64,000 bases of DNA from Alphaproteobacteria bacterium (GCA_021775965.1 JAJFGV010000043.1:186001-250000); one strand, 5' to 3'. Counted from the stretch's first letter, positions 44,736 through 54,908 are shown. The notes: a model not told the origin generated them from the sequence alone. A program made the numbers and translations.

Positions 44736-46052
44736 ATGAATATTGCTGTTTATCGCTGGAAAGACACGGATGAGGCCGTAAAGGCGCGCATTATGCGCCG
44801 CTCTCAGGCCGATATCGACGATGTCATCAAAACCGTCACGCCGATCATTGCGGATGTGAAGGCCCGTGGCGATGCGGCGCTGATTGATTGTGCCAAAAAA
44901 TTCGAAAAGGCCGATATAACATCCATCAAAGCAACCGAAGAAGAATTCGAGGAGGCCTCCAAAACTTTAGGCCCTGACGTCAAAGCTGCCATCGAAAAAT
45001 GCGCAGGCAATGTCCACAAATTCCACGAAGAACAAATGAAGCGCGTCGAGCAAAGCTGGATGGTCGAGATTGAACCCGGCGTGCAGGCGGGCGAACAAGT
45101 AAGCGCGATTGAATCGGTCGGGCTTTACGTGCCACGCGGCAAGGGCGCATTTCCATCGGCGCTTTACATGCTGGCCATCCCGGCCGTGATTGCCGGTGTT
45201 GAAAACATCGCCATCGTCACCCCGCCAACGTCTGACGGCAAAGTTGATGATGCGTCACTGTTCACCGCGCAATTATGCGGCGTTAAAAATGTTTATAAAT
45301 GCGGCGGCGCGCAAGCCATTGCGGCGCTGGCATACGGGACAGAAACCGTACCAAAAGTGCGCAAAGTTCTCGGCCCCGGCAGCCCTTATGTCGCAGCTGC
45401 CAAGCGTGTGCTGTCCGATACAATAAACCCCGGCATGCCCGCAGGGCCAAGCGAATCCATCGTGCTTGCCGATGAGACAGCCGACCAGCACAACACAATT
45501 CTCGACATCCTCAATGAAGCCGAGCACGGTGAAGACAGCGCCGCGTTACTCGTGACACACGATCAAAAGCTTCTCGACTACGTGCGCGAGAATATGCTAG
45601 CCGTAATTAATGCACTACCCGAACCGCATAAATCCATCTGCGCGAAAGTCATGAGCCCGGATGGTTACGGCGGATTAATCCTCACCGAAAACCTGGAGAA
45701 ATCCATCGCGCTGGCAAATGAATACGCACCCGAGCATCTCCACCTCAAAGTCAAAGACGGTGAAAAAATCGCAACCAAAATCAAACATGCCGGAGAAATT
45801 CTCATCGGCGAGCACACACCATCGAGCCTTGGCAATTACGGCATTGGCGTCAATCACGTCCTGCCCACCGGCGGCTGGGCGCATAGCTATTCCTGTACGT
45901 CAGTGTGGGATTTCCTCAAGCGCACATCAATTTCTATGTGTGATGCGCAGGGCTTTGAGAGCCTCAAAGGCCCGGTAACCACGCTCACCGACTACGAAAA
46001 CTTCCCAGCCCATGGTGGTGTTCTTAGAAAGCGAAACGATAGCCCATCGTAA
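44736..46052 (+). CDS. hisD: Histidinol dehydrogenase
   Basis: About 438 residues from ATG 44736; 13 extra codons upstream are open but would overlap hisH. It oxidises histidinol to histidine in two NAD+ steps with zinc. Signatures: GLYVPRGKGAFPSALYM, GPGSPYVAAAKR, AGPSESIVLAD and the catalytic region LNEAEHGEDS. The C-terminal His is in NHVLPTGGWAHSY. The 3' end overlaps the convergent barrel gene by 29 bases. Confidence 0.96.
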   Translation: MNIAVYRWKDTDEAVKARIMRRSQADIDDVIKTVTPIIADVKARGDAALIDCAKKFEKADITSIKATEEEFEEASKTLGPDVKAAIEKCAGNVHKFHEEQMKRVEQSWMVEIEPGVQAGEQVSAIESVGLYVPRGKGAFPSALYMLAIPAVIAGVENIAIVTPPTSDGKVDDASLFTAQLCGVKNVYKCGGAQAIAALAYGTETVPKVRKVLGPGSPYVAAAKRVLSDTINPGMPAGPSESIVLADETADQHNTILDILNEAEHGEDSAALLVTHDQKLLDYVRENMLAVINALPEPHKSICAKVMSPDGYGGLILTENLEKSIALANEYAPEHLHLKVKDGEKIATKIKHAGEILIGEHTPSSLGNYGIGVNHVLPTGGWAHSYSCTSVWDFLKRTSISMCDAQGFESLKGPVTTLTDYENFPAHGGVLRKRNDSPS

Positions 46053-47148
46053 AGCTGTAATCCCTCTCAAGCTGCGGACCGTTTAAGTCCTGATAAACCG
46101 GAACCAAAATTTCGGCGCCAAATTCATGGCCCCGCAAAGCACCATCACCTGGAGAGAAATTAATGCCCAGCCCAATTTCAACACGTTCACCGCCGTAATT
46201 ATCAGGGTCCGCCGTTTGCACAGGGCCGATAATCTGCGGATCAATGCCATCAATTGAATCCTCGGTTTCCGCCGCAACACGCGCAGAACTACTAAAACCC
46301 CCGCCCCAAAGATAAGCCAGCCAGGCATTCACAGCATGCTTGTCGCCGCGCGTATAATCCTCGCCGTTTTCACCGAGATGAATACGCCCGTTATACTGCG
46401 CGCCCCAGCCCCAATCGCCCTGATGACCGGTATAGGTCAGGCCCGGCTCGATATCATACGTGCCCGTACCCAGCTGCATCGCATAGGGAAGACGAATTCT
46501 TACATTCGCCCCCATCGGGTTTAGGATCGTGCCGGTTTCATCAATCGATCCGGTCGGCAGGCTCCCGCCAATCTTACCAACCACCTGATGATTACCGGCC
46601 TCATACAGCCCAAACAGCGTCGCCAGTTTCGTATCACCAATGCCATTGCTTTCCGTCGTAAATCGGCCGATCTCCAGCGCCGGATTGCCACCAGCGAAAG
46701 TAATATGATCCATCTCCATATCCAGATAATTGCCCATGACCATCAACGTCACCCAATCCGTTGGCGCATACATCGCGCCGATCATATGCATGTCCATGGT
46801 CATTTCCGTTGGCACGATCCGCAATGTCGCTGGCTGCCCCGCCATACCCGAAAAGCGATTGGCGACGACACCGGAAATATCCTGCGGCCCAAGATCACTG
46901 GTACCGTTGCGATTGCCCTCCATTTCCATCCGCATAAAGCGGTAAGAGAGCATCCATTCGCCCTCATCATGAAGATGGTCGCCCATAACACTGACCGGGG
47001 AAGCCGGACCTTCATGGATATGTCCTTGATGATTGGCATGCATACCATGTTCATCGCCCGTTACTTTTAGTTCCTGCGCCTGAGATATAGAAGCGCCGAC
47101 ACATAACACCATACCGGCCAAAAGACCGGCGAAGGATAGAGTTTTCAT
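46024..47148 (-). CDS. Outer-membrane beta-barrel protein with His/Met-rich N-terminus
   Basis: 374 residues with a signal peptide (FAGLLAGMVLCVGASISQA). The mature N-terminus is His-rich (HGMHANHQGHIHEG) and is followed by a Met-rich stretch (EMTMDMHMIGAMY), which suggests copper or other soft-metal binding. The remainder is amphipathic beta strands ending in MGYRFAF, a typical barrel end. It belongs to the loose 'transporter/MetA-like' barrel family. It lies directly downstream of a small Cys-containing exported protein, 41 bp away. Confidence 0.75.
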   Translation of the reverse strand: MKTLSFAGLLAGMVLCVGASISQAQELKVTGDEHGMHANHQGHIHEGPASPVSVMGDHLHDEGEWMLSYRFMRMEMEGNRNGTSDLGPQDISGVVANRFSGMAGQPATLRIVPTEMTMDMHMIGAMYAPTDWVTLMVMGNYLDMEMDHITFAGGNPALEIGRFTTESNGIGDTKLATLFGLYEAGNHQVVGKIGGSLPTGSIDETGTILNPMGANVRIRLPYAMQLGTGTYDIEPGLTYTGHQGDWGWGAQYNGRIHLGENGEDYTRGDKHAVNAWLAYLWGGGFSSSARVAAETEDSIDGIDPQIIGPVQTADPDNYGGERVEIGLGINFSPGDGALRGHEFGAEILVPVYQDLNGPQLERDYSFTMGYRFAF

Positions 47149-47189
47149 TGGTAAAATTCCTATTTGCTTAAAAGTTAAATGTAAAAGTT

Positions 47190-47567
47190 TTAAACAAGCA
47201 GGGTTGGAGGTCCACGCGGCGCGGAAAGACTATACTTCTCCCCTTTTATAAAGGGGTTCGAGCGATACAAAACATCTATGACGTTGGTTTGGGTGAGCTT
47301 CTTGGCTTCCGCAGCTTCTGCCCTGGCAAGTTTCAGATTGCTCTGTGCAAAGCAAAAACCACAATCCTGTTCCAGCTCCTGATGCTCTTGCTCCGGTTCG
47401 TAATCCGGCAGATAAGCCAGCAAGGCTTCATCAATAAGCGCAACAGGTTTATCGTCACCAAAGCTGCAAATCTCGAACAGGCTCTTGCCGGAGATAAACT
47501 GACATGCCGGAGAAATCCCCGCCATCACAAGAGAAACAACAATCAGTATCGAGAGAAAATTCCGCAT
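47190..47567 (-). CDS. Small exported Cys-containing protein, DUF2946-like
   Basis: 125 residues with a hydrophobic N-terminal segment (ILIVVSLVMAGISPA). The mature part has Cys residues in ACQF, EICSF and DCGFCFAQ, and ends in APRGPPTLLV. The Cys pattern and the R-x-PP ending recall DUF2946 proteins found near copper genes. Its position just upstream of a His/Met-rich barrel supports a joint metal role, as inference. Confidence 0.55.
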   Translation of the reverse strand: MRNFLSILIVVSLVMAGISPACQFISGKSLFEICSFGDDKPVALIDEALLAYLPDYEPEQEHQELEQDCGFCFAQSNLKLARAEAAEAKKLTQTNVIDVLYRSNPFIKGEKYSLSAPRGPPTLLV

Positions 47568-47669
47568 GTCCCAACCAAATCAAAAGCTAAAAAAATACGC
47601 AGCGATGATTCCCACCATTGCTATTTTAACATCACTTTTCAAGGATGATTTTTACTGCATACACGGATT

Positions 47670-48584
47670 TTAAAAGGCAGGGGCAGAACCACCAGGTTTG
47701 GGGGCGCTAGGCTGCAAACTGTGTTGCAGCTCAAACTCTGCTGCTGCTTTTTGAACCATAGATATAGCCTCATCATTTGTTGCTCTTGATTCACCCTGCA
47801 CAACGAAACCTTTAATCCGACCTTTTTCTATCATTTCCTTAAGATCTTCTCCCTCCAGTTCTTCCATTATTCCGGTAGTAGGGTGATGTTTTAAGGAAGA
47901 GCCTAAAATTGGTACCACATAAAAGTCATCTTTCAAACCATCATAAAGATCTGGAACATGAGCAGCACCGAATGAGCCAGTTTGCGGTTCTTGTGTTTTA
48001 TGAAGTTCTTCAAGCATTCCCTCTTCTCTCTTTTTATTCAGTTCATTTATACGAATTTTCTTTTCGTCTCTTGTAAGCGAGGAATCCTCTGCAACTTCAA
48101 GCATACGGCCAAATAAGGCATTATAAGGATCGCCAGCAGTTACAGGCCTTCCCAATTGCTTAATGTATTCAATATATTGAATATGACTGATTGGATCGGT
48201 CAGAATAATATCATGCGTTTGATCATGGTCCAAAAACTTCATAATAATATCAATATCTTGTTGATTTGATTCAATAAGAAAATTGCGTACGCCTAACTTG
48301 TGAGAAATATCGGTAACACACAAAGCAACAAGTACCGCATCATTATCAGCCACCTCCACAACACGGCCATCATTCATTTTTCTATAAGCTAAGTGATAAT
48401 CGGCAATAATAAACTTCACCGGTTTCCCTGACGCTTCCGCGTTTGCCATTTCCGTCTTCATATAGGGATAAATTTCAGCGTAGATATTATTCACATTTTC
48501 CTGCTCGGTCAGGAATGATGTATTACCCATCTCTGTCGCATCCAAAAAACGCCCCTTAATATTCTTATCTTCTTTATCCGCCAT
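47670..48584 (-). CDS. Orphan soluble protein
   Basis: About 304 residues from ATG 48584; ATG 48599 and 48626 are also in frame and none has a clear ribosome site. It is acidic and helical, without signal peptide or membrane segment. Motif-like stretches include 'VKFIIADYHLAYR' and 'DIILTDPISHIQYIEYIK', which look like alternating strands and helices of an alpha/beta fold. The tail is Pro/Gly/Ser rich. No family is recognised. Confidence 0.6.
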   Translation of the reverse strand: MADKEDKNIKGRFLDATEMGNTSFLTEQENVNNIYAEIYPYMKTEMANAEASGKPVKFIIADYHLAYRKMNDGRVVEVADNDAVLVALCVTDISHKLGVRNFLIESNQQDIDIIMKFLDHDQTHDIILTDPISHIQYIEYIKQLGRPVTAGDPYNALFGRMLEVAEDSSLTRDEKKIRINELNKKREEGMLEELHKTQEPQTGSFGAAHVPDLYDGLKDDFYVVPILGSSLKHHPTTGIMEELEGEDLKEMIEKGRIKGFVVQGESRATNDEAISMVQKAAAEFELQHSLQPSAPKPGGSAPAF

Positions 48585-48665
48585 AAACCCAACACCCATG
48601 TAAAAAGCTTTTCTACATAGTGCCAAATTTCTTTTAAAATATGGTTAAATGGCTAGAAACGGCCC

Positions 48666-49274
48666 TTAAAGGCTACCCTTCGTACTCGGCAGCTCATCAG
48701 GCACGCGAGCATCAACTTCCACCGCCATACGCAGCGCTTTCGCGCAGGCTTTAAACACGCTCTCGATGATATGGTGGTTGTTTTCACCGTAAAGATTTTC
48801 ACAATGCAGCGTTAAACCAGCCGATTGTGACATCGCCTGGAAAAATTCCTGAAACACTTCAGTTTCCAAATCACCCAGCTTCGGCGTCGTCATGTTCACC
48901 TTCCAGATCAAATAAGGCCGCCCGGAAAAATCGAGTGCGACAGAACTTTTGACTTCATCCATCACCAGATCAAAATGCCCGTAACGGCGAATGCCTTTTT
49001 TATCACCGATCGCTTCTTTCAGCGCCGCGCCCAGTGCCCAGCCGCAATCCTCGACCGTGTGATGCGCATCAATATGCAGATCGCCATCGCACTTTACCTT
49101 CATATCAATCAGCGAATGTTTGGAGAGCTGATCCAGCATATGATCGAAAAACCCGATCCCGGTCGCCATATCGCTCTGGCCGGTGCCATCGAGATTAATC
49201 GACACCGCAATATCGGTCTCTTTCGTTTTGCGATTGATCACCGCAAGACGCTCGTTTCCATTATCCTTGGGCAT
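48666..49274 (-). CDS. hisB: Imidazoleglycerol-phosphate dehydratase
   Basis: About 202 residues from ATG 49274, with AAGGTGAG upstream. It dehydrates IGP to imidazole acetol phosphate. The manganese-binding repeats are [26 protein letters not shown] and [10 protein letters not shown]. It is the single-function form without the phosphatase domain. Downstream of it is an orphan gene, and upstream a divergent protease. Confidence 0.96.
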   Translation of the reverse strand: MPKDNGNERLAVINRKTKETDIAVSINLDGTGQSDMATGIGFFDHMLDQLSKHSLIDMKVKCDGDLHIDAHHTVEDCGWALGAALKEAIGDKKGIRRYGHFDLVMDEVKSSVALDFSGRPYLIWKVNMTTPKLGDLETEVFQEFFQAMSQSAGLTLHCENLYGENNHHIIESVFKACAKALRMAVEVDARVPDELPSTKGSL

Positions 49275-49340
49275 AGCTCTTTTCTCACCTTCATTAATCA
49301 ACTACAGTTGTAGTCAGATAATATCTTAACACAGGGTGCC

Positions 49341-50795
49341 ATGCGGTTTCACTTCAATAATACGTTACTGATTGTTACAGCGCTTTTGGCGGGGTTTTTG
49401 GTCTCCTGCGTTAATGTTCAGGAGGCTGAATATGCGACCCCGCTGGAGGCGGCAGAAGACGCTCACCCCGCCCCGATGATGTTTAGCAAGCTCAAGGTCC
49501 AGCTCCCCACCGGCACAGAAATCGGCTCTTTAAGTGATGGTTGCCTCTGGCCCACTCCGGCTGGTAGAAACGCTCTGCGTGGCGCTATAAAACAGCGTGA
49601 TCTTGATGACGTCTTTGAAGAAGTCCTCGAAGGCCAGGGCTATGACGTTGCAGGCAGCCTATCTCTGTTTTTCCCCGAGGAAATTGATGATGAACTCATA
49701 CGCAGCGAATACCGGATCGGTGGCAAAATTATTTACGCTGAAATGGATGCTTGCCGTGAAAAGAAACCGCTTATTTTTGGTGTGCCCGGCGGACGCTCCG
49801 GCATTAAGGGTGAGATGTTCCTGGAAATTGAATGGGGTATTTATGACGCCCTGCGCCGGAGCACCGTTTATAAAACCACAACCAAAGGCTATACCGAACA
49901 ACGTCAGCTTAATAACGAGGGACTGGCCTTGATGGTCAATGGCGCTTTTGAGATGGCGGCACATAATCTCGGTGCTGATCCAGTCTTTCATGATCTGATG
50001 TTTAACGGTATCAAACCGGCCGACTGGAGGAAAAAGAAAAAACACGAAGACCGACCGCTGGAGTTTGAAGCACAGGAAGAGGTAGGCATCAACAATCCGC
50101 CGCTTTCACAAGAGCCTTTTACGGCACAAATTGAACAGATCGGACAAATTGCCGTATTGGTCCAAAGCGGCGCGGGACACGGCTCCGGCTTCTTTATTAC
50201 CCCGCAAGGCCACATCATCACCAATTCGCACGTCGTCGGAGATGCCCAGCGTGTGCGGATTGTCACCAAGGGCAAAAAGAAAAAACTGATCGCACAGGTT
50301 CTGCGTGTGAACCGCGCACGGGATGTGGCGCTGCTTAAACTGGAAGAGATACCTGAAAAACTCAAAATCATAACCCGCCCTATCCGTACAGACTGGCCGG
50401 CGGTAAGTGAAGATATTTATGTTATAGGCACACCGCTGGTCGCACGCATGCAAGATACAGTGACCAAAGGTATCGTTAGTGCCCACAGAAAACAAATGCG
50501 CTTTATCGGCACGCGGCAGGATTTCATACAAGGTGATGTTCTAACCCATGGCGGCAATAGCGGCGGACCGATGCTGGACGGATACGGCAATATTGCTGGC
50601 CTGACAGTTGGCGGTGTTGTTGCACCACCAGGTGCAGATTCAGGTCTCAATTATTTCATCCCGATCGGTGATGCGCTGGAAAAACTTGATATCACGCTCG
50701 GAAATAATTCTGGCGCACCCACTAGCTTCGATACCTCCACCATGGCACCAAGCAAATCCCTGAACGTTGGGCCGCCCGTTAAAATCACACCGTAA
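49341..50795 (+). CDS. Lipoprotein trypsin-like serine protease (S1C/HtrA-like)
   Basis: 484 residues. The lipobox FLVSC near residue 23 predicts a lipoprotein. Residues ~40-240 form an unassigned N-terminal domain. The protease domain has His in IITNSHVVG, Asp in RARDVALLKL and Ser in THGGNSGGPML. There is no PDZ domain at the C-terminus, unlike DegP. It is followed by hslVU, 53 bp away. It is probably an envelope quality-control protease. Confidence 0.85.
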   Translation: MRFHFNNTLLIVTALLAGFLVSCVNVQEAEYATPLEAAEDAHPAPMMFSKLKVQLPTGTEIGSLSDGCLWPTPAGRNALRGAIKQRDLDDVFEEVLEGQGYDVAGSLSLFFPEEIDDELIRSEYRIGGKIIYAEMDACREKKPLIFGVPGGRSGIKGEMFLEIEWGIYDALRRSTVYKTTTKGYTEQRQLNNEGLALMVNGAFEMAAHNLGADPVFHDLMFNGIKPADWRKKKKHEDRPLEFEAQEEVGINNPPLSQEPFTAQIEQIGQIAVLVQSGAGHGSGFFITPQGHIITNSHVVGDAQRVRIVTKGKKKKLIAQVLRVNRARDVALLKLEEIPEKLKIITRPIRTDWPAVSEDIYVIGTPLVARMQDTVTKGIVSAHRKQMRFIGTRQDFIQGDVLTHGGNSGGPMLDGYGNIAGLTVGGVVAPPGADSGLNYFIPIGDALEKLDITLGNNSGAPTSFDTSTMAPSKSLNVGPPVKITP

Positions 50796-50810
50796 AAAAA
50801 CCACGCTACC

Positions 50811-50840
50811 CTTGACTTTATAGGGTCTTTGCCCCCATAT
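50811..50840 (+). promoter_or_regulatory. Heat-shock (sigma32-type) promoter of hslVU
   Basis: CTTGACT (50811-50817), 15 bp, then CCCCATAT (50833-50840) fit the sigma32 pattern CTTGAAA/CCCCATNT. The -10 box ends only eight bases before the hslV start, so the message would begin at or next to the ATG and be leaderless. Heat-shock control of hslVU is known in other proteobacteria. Confidence 0.65.
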
Positions 50841-50848
50841 CCTTAGCC

Positions 50849-51403
50849 ATGAATGAAGACTACGCAAAAACGCAGAACTGGCGCGGGACAACGATTATAT
50901 CGGTCCGCAAAGGCAAGGATGTTGTTGTTGCCGGCGATGGTCAGGTATCGATGGGCCATACGGTTTTAAAATCCAATGCGCGCAAAGTACGCCGCCTCGG
51001 CAAAGACGATAATATTATCGCAGGGTTCGCAGGTGCAACCGCCGATGCCTTTACCCTATTTGAACGGCTCGAAGCAAAGTTAGAGGCCCATCCCGGTCAA
51101 CTTACCCGCGCCTGTGTTGAACTGGCGAAAGACTGGCGCACTGACAAATACCTCCGCCGCCTCGAAGCTCTCATGGCTGTTTGCGACAAAGACACTTCAC
51201 TTATCCTCACCGGTACCGGCGATGTCGTTGAGCCCGAAGACGGCATTATCGGCATTGGCTCCGGCGGGAACTACGCGCTGGCCGCGGCACGCGCGCTGGA
51301 AGACCAAAAACTCTCAGCCGAAGAAATCGCCCGCAAAGCGATGAAAATCGCCGCTGATATTTGTGTCTACACCAACGACAACGTGATCGTAGAAAAGCTT
51401 TAA
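50849..51403 (+). CDS. hslV: ATP-dependent protease, peptidase subunit HslV
   Basis: 184 residues. Threonine peptidase of the proteasome-like HslUV complex. The nucleophile is the threonine of [11 protein letters not shown] (T14), freed by removal of a 13-residue propeptide. Alphaproteobacterial HslV usually has such a short extra N-terminus. [11 protein letters not shown] and [15 protein letters not shown] are family signatures. No Shine-Dalgarno sequence precedes the ATG, in line with a leaderless message. hslU follows after five bases. Confidence 0.96.
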   Translation: MNEDYAKTQNWRGTTIISVRKGKDVVVAGDGQVSMGHTVLKSNARKVRRLGKDDNIIAGFAGATADAFTLFERLEAKLEAHPGQLTRACVELAKDWRTDKYLRRLEALMAVCDKDTSLILTGTGDVVEPEDGIIGIGSGGNYALAAARALEDQKLSAEEIARKAMKIAADICVYTNDNVIVEKL

Positions 51404-51408
51404 ACAAA

Positions 51409-52746
51409 ATGACAGCTCCAGAAAAAGCCAAAACAGAAGTTTCTGAATTTTCCCCGCGTGAAATTGTATCCGAGCTCGACCGTTTTATCATCGGCCAGTC
51501 GGACGCAAAAAAATCCGTGGCCATCGCCATGCGCAATCGCTGGCGCCGCATGCAACTTGATCCAGACATGCGCGAAGAGGTGTACCCAAAAAACATCCTG
51601 ATGATCGGCCCGACAGGCGTCGGAAAGACAGAGATAGCGCGGCGTTTGGCCAAACTCGCCAATGCACCTTTTATTAAAATCGAGGCCACAAAATTCACAG
51701 AAGTCGGTTATGTCGGCAAGGATGTCGAAGCGATTATTCGCGACCTCACCGAATCCGCCATTCACATGACGCGCGAAAAATTACGCAAGACTGTGATGGC
51801 GCAAGCCGAAGTTTACGCCGAAGAACGCGTGCTTGATGCGCTGGTCGGTGACACAGCTGGCGAAGGCACACGCAAAAATTTCCGCGAAAAACTCCGCGCT
51901 GGTGAACTGAATGATCGTGAGATCGAGATCGAAGTGATTGATAACTCCGGCGGTATGCCAAGCATGGATATTCCCGGCATGCCGGGCGCGTCAATGAGCA
52001 TGATCAATATGAACGATATGTTCGGCAAAGCCTTTGGTGAGCGTACGAAAAAGCGCAAAATGAAAGTCGAAGAAAGCCACGAAGTTCTGATGGCTGAAGA
52101 GGCAGACAAGCTTCTGGATGAGGACAAAATTATTGCCGCAGCGCTGGATCTGGTACAGCAAAACGGCATCGTCTTTCTCGATGAGATTGACAAGATTGCC
52201 GCGCGCCAGGATGCCCGCGGTGGTGATGTCTCCCGCGAAGGTGTGCAGCGCGATTTACTGCCGCTGATTGAAGGCACAACAGTAACAACCAAATACGGCG
52301 CGGTAAAAACCGACCACATACTATTTATTGCCTCCGGTGCGTTTCACTACGCCAAGCCATCTGATTTGCTGGCTGAGCTACAAGGCCGCCTGCCGATCCG
52401 TGTTGAATTGCGTGCGCTGACGCAGGAGGATTTTAAACGCATCCTCACCGAGACCGAGGCCAGCCTGATCAAACAATATGTCGCCCTGATCGGCACAGAA
52501 GACGTCACATTAAAATTCGAGGACGAAGCGATTGACGAGATCGCCCGCCTGGCATTTGAAGTAAACGAGAATGTCGAAAATATCGGAGCGCGCCGTTTGC
52601 TCACCGTCATGGAAAAATTACTCGAGCAAATTTCCTTCACCGCCTCCGACCGCAGCGGCGAAGAGATCGCCATCACCGCCGATTACGTCCGTGAAAATGT
52701 CGAGGAACTGGTGAAATCTGCGGATCTCAGCAAGTTTATTCTTTAA
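51409..52746 (+). CDS. hslU: ATP-dependent protease, ATPase subunit HslU
   Basis: About 445 residues from ATG 51409. An AAA+ unfoldase that feeds HslV. The start region [16 protein letters not shown] is typical. Walker A is [15 protein letters not shown], and the pore loop is VGYVGKDVE. The I-domain sits between Walker A and B, Walker B is [13 protein letters not shown], and the C-terminal tail (DLSKFIL) is the HslV docking end. The 3' end shares TTAA with the convergent gene. Confidence 0.97.
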   Translation: MTAPEKAKTEVSEFSPREIVSELDRFIIGQSDAKKSVAIAMRNRWRRMQLDPDMREEVYPKNILMIGPTGVGKTEIARRLAKLANAPFIKIEATKFTEVGYVGKDVEAIIRDLTESAIHMTREKLRKTVMAQAEVYAEERVLDALVGDTAGEGTRKNFREKLRAGELNDREIEIEVIDNSGGMPSMDIPGMPGASMSMINMNDMFGKAFGERTKKRKMKVEESHEVLMAEEADKLLDEDKIIAAALDLVQQNGIVFLDEIDKIAARQDARGGDVSREGVQRDLLPLIEGTTVTTKYGAVKTDHILFIASGAFHYAKPSDLLAELQGRLPIRVELRALTQEDFKRILTETEASLIKQYVALIGTEDVTLKFEDEAIDEIARLAFEVNENVENIGARRLLTVMEKLLEQISFTASDRSGEEIAITADYVRENVEELVKSADLSKFIL

Positions 52747-53177
52747 GGGAACAGGGACAATTGAGTGCTTCCTGGCTCTACTTTTTCTAGGACTTTCTTT
52801 GAGACATCTATTTTTTTCTTTGCCCAAAGTATATCCCCTTCCTTGAAAAGTCTTTTGAATTTTTGACTAGTGTAGGTATAGCCATCGTAGAAAATTTTTA
52901 TATCCTCTTGAGTAACACCGACATCTTTTTCTCTTTTTAAAAAATCATAAACTTCGTTCACACTATCAATAGGGATAATTATAATGTCTTTCCTATTGCG
53001 GGCTTTGAACCAATTTTTCTTTTTATGCCAGCGATCATTGGTGCGCCAAGGATCATTTGGATCACGAAGATGCAGTAATATTTCTCTATTTTTTAATTTC
53101 TCAGGGTAAATAATCGGAGCTTGCCCATGAGCAGATCCAAATGACGGAACCGCTGTTTGTAATTTTAATGCGCTCAT
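52743..53177 (-). CDS. Small orphan protein, basic
   Basis: About 144 residues from ATG 53177, with GGAG six bases upstream. It is rich in Lys, Asp and aromatic residues, with no signal peptide. A central '[21 protein letters not shown]' stretch (shown in part) could bind nucleic acid. The end is STQLSLFP. It is more AT-rich than hslU. No domain is recognised. Confidence 0.6.
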   Translation of the reverse strand: MSALKLQTAVPSFGSAHGQAPIIYPEKLKNREILLHLRDPNDPWRTNDRWHKKKNWFKARNRKDIIIIPIDSVNEVYDFLKREKDVGVTQEDIKIFYDGYTYTSQKFKRLFKEGDILWAKKKIDVSKKVLEKVEPGSTQLSLFP

Positions 53178-53281
53178 AGAAAACTCCAAGTTGAGATGCT
53201 TTGTTTTACAAAGTTTTTTCTATTATGTCAAAGAAAATCCCTGCTGGCTTTTTTGCCTGCTTTCTTGCTTATATAAAGCCT

Positions 53282-54280
53282 ATGTTTAAAGCATTTTTAA
53301 CAATATTACTTCTTCTGGCCTTTCTGGCACCGAATCCTGCAAAAGCGGGGGAATCGCCGCAATTTATCTTCCCGGTGGCCTGCACGCTCGGCGAAGATTG
53401 CTGGACGATTCATTATGTCGATACCGACCCGTCCGAGGGCGCAGCAAAGGATTTCAAATGCGGGCCGCGTAGTAATGATGACCTTAAGGGCACAGCTTTT
53501 GCCGTACGCTCTTTCGCTGAAATACATGAGGGCATCAATGTGCTCGCCGCAAAAAAAGGTAAAGTTGCACGTTTGCGAGATGGTGAAGCTGATATAACCA
53601 AGACACAAGCCGACCTCGAGGCCGTCACAGCGCAGCAGAGAGAATGCGGCAATGCTGTCCTGCTCGATCACGGCAGTGGCCTTCAAACACTTTACTGCCA
53701 TCTCAAAAAAGACAGCCTGACCGTCAAGCGTGGCGACACCGTAAACGCCGGACAAAAAATCGGACAGATCGGGCTTTCCGGCCTTACCGAATTTCCGCAC
53801 CTTCATTTTGGCGTCGTCTGGGAAGGTGGCGTGGTTGATCCCTATACCGGCATGCTCAACACCGATGGCTGCGGCCAAATGAAACAAAGCCTGTGGGCGA
53901 TCGGGCAACCGATGCATTACGAGCCTGTTGCTTTTTTTGACATTGGCTTTCTGGATAAGGTTCCGGATTATGAAGCCCTAATCAATGGAAAAGCCGCGGC
54001 AGAAACTCTTAGTACAGATAGCCCGTCTTTTGTTTTCTGGATTGGTTTATACGGGGTTGTCGAAGGTGACGATATAAAACTAGAAGTTCATGACCCGAAG
54101 GGAAATATTTTTCTTCGCCGCCACATCAAACAGGACAAAACCAACATACGACAATTTTATTATACCGGCCGCAAGCTGGACAACCGCGCCCTCGCCCCCG
54201 GCACCTATACCGCCACCGCAACTCTTAAACGCGAAGGCCTGGAAAACATTTCAACCGAAAAAACAATCACGGTGAATTAG
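53282..54280 (+). CDS. Exported M23-family (LytM-like) protein, possibly non-catalytic
   Basis: About 332 residues from ATG 53282, which gives a clean signal peptide (FLTILLLLAFLAPNPAKA). Earlier in-frame starts (53201, 53225) would bury it. The LytM domain covers about residues 70-190. The first zinc motif reads HEGIN where HxGxD is expected, so the Asp ligand is replaced by Asn. The later TLYCHL and HLHFG histidines are intact. A C-terminal beta-rich domain follows. It may act as an amidase activator (EnvC-like) or be a weak peptidase. Confidence 0.8.
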   Translation: MFKAFLTILLLLAFLAPNPAKAGESPQFIFPVACTLGEDCWTIHYVDTDPSEGAAKDFKCGPRSNDDLKGTAFAVRSFAEIHEGINVLAAKKGKVARLRDGEADITKTQADLEAVTAQQRECGNAVLLDHGSGLQTLYCHLKKDSLTVKRGDTVNAGQKIGQIGLSGLTEFPHLHFGVVWEGGVVDPYTGMLNTDGCGQMKQSLWAIGQPMHYEPVAFFDIGFLDKVPDYEALINGKAAAETLSTDSPSFVFWIGLYGVVEGDDIKLEVHDPKGNIFLRRHIKQDKTNIRQFYYTGRKLDNRALAPGTYTATATLKREGLENISTEKTITVN

Positions 54281-54864
54281 GATCTATGCCGCCGCAGCAA
54301 CACATAAAGCGCCCCGTCCCCGCCATGATGGCGCTGCGCCTGATGGGTCTGCACAATCAGTGGCCGCAGCGTATCCCCCGCCAGCCACTCCGGCACTTGT
54401 TGTTTTAAAACCCCCTTCTGCGGCATAAACCATTCTTCCTCTTCGCCTTGTGATTTGCCTTTGCCCTTCCCGGTAATCACAAGCACGCAACGTTTGCCAC
54501 TTTCATGTGCACCAATAATAAAATCCGTCAACGCCACCCGCGCCTCGTCCTGATTGAGCCCATGCAAATCCAGCCGCGCGTCAATATCCATTTTACCGCG
54601 GCGCAGCCGTTCATCCGTGCGCTTATCAATTCCCACACCCGGCTCTTTTGTCTTTTTGGCCTTGGCCTTGTCAGGTTCATTCGTATATGTCACCCGCGCC
54701 GATGATTTATCGTATTTTTTGCCAGCTCCGCCGCCTTGCTCCTCTTCAGAGGCATCAACGCTCTTGCCCGGCAAAGGCTTAACGTCACTGGTGGCCTGTT
54801 GCCACAAACCCTGATCTTCCACGTTTTTTGAAGACGGCCCGTTTTTTTGGTCTTTATCGCTCAT
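54277..54864 (-). CDS. Smr-domain protein
   Basis: 195 residues. A charged, disordered N-terminal ~100 residues is followed by an Smr domain with LDLHGLNQDEA, VLVITGKGKG and the end 'HHGGDGALYVLLRR'. Stand-alone Smr proteins are DNA/RNA endonucleases or nicking enzymes, related to MutS2 tails. In alphaproteobacteria this gene often lies near mltA and gyrB. Its 3' end shares TTAG with the convergent M23 gene. Confidence 0.9.
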   Translation of the reverse strand: MSDKDQKNGPSSKNVEDQGLWQQATSDVKPLPGKSVDASEEEQGGGAGKKYDKSSARVTYTNEPDKAKAKKTKEPGVGIDKRTDERLRRGKMDIDARLDLHGLNQDEARVALTDFIIGAHESGKRCVLVITGKGKGKSQGEEEEWFMPQKGVLKQQVPEWLAGDTLRPLIVQTHQAQRHHGGDGALYVLLRRHRS

Positions 54865-54908
54865 ATGGGGTATAATAAACCTGTTTGATGCTTATGGAGT
54901 ATAACCTA

